Shown: in pieces, positions 61,853-64,000 of the stretch
How the letters are laid out: the number at the start of each line of letters is the position of its first letter
How positions within the stretch are numbered: the first letter of the stretch is position 1
Notes under the pieces: generated by a model
Told to the model about the DNA's origin: nothing
The model's input: only the letters and a program-made list of their open reading frames with translations
The model's database searches: none
Assembly: GCF_900112335.1 (NCBI RefSeq)
Contig: NZ_FOLG01000005.1
Span: forward strand, 62,001-126,000
Direction of reading: 5' to 3'
Origin: Tropicimonas isoalkanivorans
Lineage (GTDB): Bacteria > Pseudomonadota > Alphaproteobacteria > Rhodobacterales > Rhodobacteraceae
Length of the DNA stretch: 64,000 bases
Position numbers and translations under genes: made by a program

Positions 61853-61923
61853 GTTGCGATCGCCCGCGCCAGCGCGCGTGGCCCTTGGGCTGACCCACCT
61901 CCGGACCGAGGGTATGCGACCGC

Positions 61924-62295
61924 TCAGTCTGCACGAATGGCCGCAATGATCGGTTCAAGTTCCGAGGCGCCAAATGGTCGCATCAAGTGCAGCGCGCCAA
62001 CCCTATGCGCCTCCTCCGGCTCGCCATCTATCAGAACCAGCCGTGTGCCGCGCTCACGCAGGATCTTGGCGGAGCGTTCTACGTTCTCCGGGCCGACGGA
62101 CCAGCCTGCGAGGAATGCGCCATCAGGCGAAAAAGCGGGGTTTTTCGCGAGCGCCAGCAACTCCGCAACCGTTGGGATATGGGTCACATGAGCAGGCCCG
62201 ACAGCATTCAACGCTTCCGTCAGATCGATGGCTTCGATGAAATGCTGTGTCAGGATGACAAATGATTTGACCGCGCCCGTTAGTTGTCGGTTCAT
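61924..62295 (-). CDS. receiver-like domain protein, apparently degenerate
   Basis: This is a 123-residue single-domain protein with the alternating beta/alpha pattern of a response-regulator receiver (SFVILTQHF, HVTHIPTVAELLALA, GAFLAGWSV, RGTRLVLIDGE, LHLMRPFGASELEPIIAAI). The position of the phosphoacceptor Asp reads FLAGWS. The usual C-terminal KP is RP. I infer that it is a pseudo-receiver, but the fold itself is inferred from pattern. GGAGGG precedes the ATG. It is divergent from the Crp/Fnr gene, sharing a 76-nt regulatory region. Confidence 0.6.
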   Translation of the reverse strand: MNRQLTGAVKSFVILTQHFIEAIDLTEALNAVGPAHVTHIPTVAELLALAKNPAFSPDGAFLAGWSVGPENVERSAKILRERGTRLVLIDGEPEEAHRVGALHLMRPFGASELEPIIAAIRAD

Positions 62296-62371
62296 AGGGC
62301 GTCCCTCCGAGTACCTCCGAATAATGGGTGTGCAACTGATGCTGCCTGATGTAAGGACCTCGCAATAAAGT

Positions 62372-63121
62372 ATGACGTACGGCAGCGAAAAAATTCCCCT
62401 CCACTGCTCCAAATGCCCGCTTCGGCGCTTGGATCTCTTCCTCCCGTTCGACGAGGAAGAGATCAAGTTCATGGAATCCTTCAAGTCCGGCGACATGATC
62501 GTCGAACCCGGCACGCACCTGTTCATCGAGGGGGCGGAAGCTGCGCAGCTGTACACCGTTCTGTCGGGCCTCGGCATTCGGTACAAGACGTTGGAGAACG
62601 GGCGCCGCCAGGTGGTCAACTTCGTCATGCCGGGAGACTTCCTCGGTCTGCAGGCCGGCGTCATGCAGAAGATGTCTCACTCCATCGAGGTCACCACGAA
62701 GATGCGGCTCTGCGTCTTCGAGCGTTCGCGGTTCTACGAACTCTACAAAAATCAACCCGATCGCGGCTATTCGCTGACCTATCTTGCGGCGTTGGAGGAA
62801 TACTTCCTTGCCGAAGCCCTGACGACCGTCGGGCAACGCGGCGCTCTGGAGAAGGTAAGCTGGGGCCTCCACCGCTTCCGCATCCGGGGAGAGGCTCTGG
62901 GACTTCTCAAGAACGGAAAGGTCCCATTGCCCTTCAAACAGCAGGATCTGGCAGATGCCCTCGGCCTGTCGCTCGTGCATACGAACAAGACCCTTGCCAA
63001 GCTGCGGAGCGATGGCATCGCCAACTGGCAGGACGGGGAACTCGAAGTGAAGGACTTTCAGGCGCTCACCAAGCTGGCGATGGTGGAGGATTTCGAGCTT
63101 CCCAAGCGTCCGCTGATCTGA
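62372..63121 (+). CDS. Crp/Fnr family transcriptional regulator
   Basis: This regulator has 249 residues. The N-terminal extension contains HCSKC (Cys12, Cys15). The cyclic-nucleotide-like beta-barrel (about 25-130) includes FLGLQAGVMQKMSHSIEVTT. The C-terminal HTH (about 185-225) has FKQQDLADALGLSLVHTNKTLAKL. A third cysteine is at 114. Fnr-type [4Fe-4S] binding needs four cysteines, so oxygen sensing through a cluster is uncertain. It resembles the HCxxCPLR group common in Rhodobacterales. It is divergent from the receiver-like gene. Confidence 0.9.
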   Translation: MTYGSEKIPLHCSKCPLRRLDLFLPFDEEEIKFMESFKSGDMIVEPGTHLFIEGAEAAQLYTVLSGLGIRYKTLENGRRQVVNFVMPGDFLGLQAGVMQKMSHSIEVTTKMRLCVFERSRFYELYKNQPDRGYSLTYLAALEEYFLAEALTTVGQRGALEKVSWGLHRFRIRGEALGLLKNGKVPLPFKQQDLADALGLSLVHTNKTLAKLRSDGIANWQDGELEVKDFQALTKLAMVEDFELPKRPLI

Positions 63122-63161
63122 CCCCTGAGCCAGGCCAGGGAACCGGCACGCCGCTTCGGTC

Positions 63162-63656
63162 TCAGTCTGCCTTGCGCATCTCTATCGCCGGAAAGCCGAT
63201 CCCAGGCGCCAGCAGGACGTCAACTGGCCCAAGCACGGCAAATCCGAGCGCCTGGTAGAACGGAACCGCTGTGCGGGTGGCCAGACAGTGGTAGCTGGTC
63301 ATACCCGCTCGGGAGGCATCCGCAAAAATCCGGTCGAAGATCGCGCGCCCAATTCCCTGCCGCGCATGGCGGTGGTGCGTGACCACGTGTCGAATCTCCG
63401 CCTCGCCCGGCCTGTTTCGTCGCGGCGTCCATCCGCCGGCGCCGACAACCGCGCGCGCGGACGTTTCGGCCAGGTAGTATGTCCCACAGGTCACCAGTTC
63501 TGGACGAGCGCGGGATATGATCGGAAGGGCCGTCACCAATACAGACGGTGGGTAATTCGCCTTCAGCAGTGCCGGGTACGACTGCGCCAGCAGGGCGTCC
63601 ACGGCGGCGATATCCGACGCCCGTGTCGCGCGTATTGTCAGGCCCTGTGCGAGCAT
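63162..63656 (-). CDS. GNAT family N-acetyltransferase
   Basis: This is a 164-residue acetyltransferase. The acetyl-CoA site is in HVVTHHRHARQGIGRAIFDRIFADA (about 90-114), with the Q/RxxGxG/A pattern as RQGIGRA. The C-terminal YQALGFAVLGPVDV follows the typical GNAT ending. I chose the ATG at 63656 because GGAGG lies upstream. A longer frame from 63683 would include that site. The substrate is unknown. Confidence 0.85.
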   Translation of the reverse strand: MLAQGLTIRATRASDIAAVDALLAQSYPALLKANYPPSVLVTALPIISRARPELVTCGTYYLAETSARAVVGAGGWTPRRNRPGEAEIRHVVTHHRHARQGIGRAIFDRIFADASRAGMTSYHCLATRTAVPFYQALGFAVLGPVDVLLAPGIGFPAIEMRKAD

Positions 63657-63691
63657 GGTCCCGCCTCCCTCGCGCCTGCCCAAACGTGAAA

Positions 63692-63715
63692 AGCCGCGCG
63701 GTTTCCCGCACGGCT
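63692..63715 (-). terminator. intrinsic terminator of rpmG
   Basis: On the minus strand AGCCGTGCGG pairs with CCGCGCGGCT around GAAA (one mismatch) and is followed by TTTTC. It lies 27 nt after the rpmG stop. Confidence 0.75.
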
Positions 63716-63741
63716 GAGCGAACCCAATGGATGGGAAGATC

Positions 63742-63909
63742 TTACTTGATCTTGCCTTCCTTGTAGTCGACGTGCTTGCGCGCGACCGGGTCGTACTTCC
63801 GAACGGTCATCTTCTCGGTCATCGTGCGGGCGTTCTTCTTGGTCACGTAGAAGTGGCCAGTACCGGCGGTGGAATTCAGCCGGATCTTGATCGTGGTGGG
63901 CTTCGCCAT
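63742..63909 (-). CDS. rpmG: 50S ribosomal protein L33
   Basis: This is a 55-residue basic ribosomal protein. The translation opens [20 protein letters not shown] and continues [20 protein letters not shown] before a lysine-rich end. It matches the zinc-independent L33 family, having no CxxC pairs. It binds near the E site of the 50S subunit. It stands as a single gene with its own promoter and terminator. Confidence 0.95.
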   Translation of the reverse strand: MAKPTTIKIRLNSTAGTGHFYVTKKNARTMTEKMTVRKYDPVARKHVDYKEGKIK

Positions 63910-63960
63910 CTCTTCGGTCTCCTGTGACGGACGGTGCCGCCCGTGAATTCTGAAATTGGC

Positions 63961-63988
63961 CTTTTAAGCCGTAGGGCCAGTGTGTCAA
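63961..63988 (-). promoter_or_regulatory. rpmG promoter
   Basis: On the minus strand a perfect TTGACA (63983-63988) and TAAAAG (63961-63966) are 16 nt apart, about 52 nt upstream of the rpmG start. This is the strongest sigma-70-like promoter seen in the window. Confidence 0.55.
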
Positions 63989-64000
63989 GCCGAATCGCCG

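Noticed and set aside
63638-63988. A 116-codon minus-strand frame over rpmG
   Set aside because: It is out of frame with the clearly recognisable L33 protein.

Overview
This window looks like chromosomal DNA of a marine-type alphaproteobacterium of the order Rhodobacterales (Roseobacter group or a close relative). The evidence is high GC with strong GC bias at third codon positions, an order-typical AI-2E transporter-hdaA-ppk-ppx run, a propionyl-CoA carboxylase locus with its short-chain fatty acyl-CoA regulator (ScfR), a short prolyl-tRNA synthetase, a LysR/DUF1127 divergent pair, and many Rhodobacterales-restricted small proteins. I saw no rRNA, tRNA, CRISPR array, phage or transposase. 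The DNA reads as core chromosome with a few possibly accessory insertions.

Layout. 1-6.2 kb: the edge of rsmI, a penicillin-binding-protein activator lipoprotein, glnD (nitrogen sensing) and murJ (lipid II flippase). 6.3-19.3 kb: a polyamine catabolism island. On the minus strand are potF-G-H-I (putrescine/spermidine ABC importer), a PuuB-like oxidase, an inositol-monophosphatase-family enzyme and an altronate dehydratase-family enzyme. On the plus strand are a GntR regulator, a PuuA-like glutamine synthetase, a class III aminotransferase and a second PuuB-like oxidase. A TTTGATCA-type operator lies at both outward promoters and is probably bound by the GntR protein. 19.4-26.6 kb: proS, then transporter-hdaA-ppk-ppx (replication control and polyphosphate). 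26.6-28.8 kb: a small minus-strand operon of a J-domain/TerB protein, an EEP-family hydrolase and a secreted hypothetical.

28.9-41.8 kb: the propionyl-CoA to succinyl-CoA module. It holds methylmalonyl-CoA mutase, pccA, pccB and several small Rhodobacterales proteins, with a membrane GT-C-like protein coupled to pccA. A Bcr/CflA exporter and the ScfR regulator follow. TTTGCAAA palindromes lie upstream of pccB (shared with the divergent exporter) and of the ScfR gene itself. 41.9-49.4 kb: DUF465, lysC, ptsP (nitrogen PTS enzyme I), a GNAT protein, a flavin reductase-like protein and a SulP transporter. 49.5-58.4 kb: a membrane protein, mtnP, a YmdB-type phosphodiesterase, 5-formyl-THF cyclo-ligase, mgtE, guanine deaminase, an 8-oxoguanine deaminase-like amidohydrolase, a HisN-like phosphatase and an XRE regulator. 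58.7-64 kb: a quinone oxidoreductase, the LysR/DUF1127 pair, a Bax inhibitor-1 protein, a degenerate receiver-like protein divergent from a Crp/Fnr regulator, a GNAT protein and rpmG.

The most interesting signals not explained by genes are an approximately 80-nt two-hairpin intergenic repeat present three times (6201, 51201 and, inverted, 55790), a second hairpin-plus-tail repeat related to copy 3, and the palindromic operators tying regulators to their probable targets. I did not find a clearly novel multi-gene system. The best candidates for new biology are the GT-C protein embedded in the propionate locus and the receiver-like protein that seems to have lost its phosphoacceptor.
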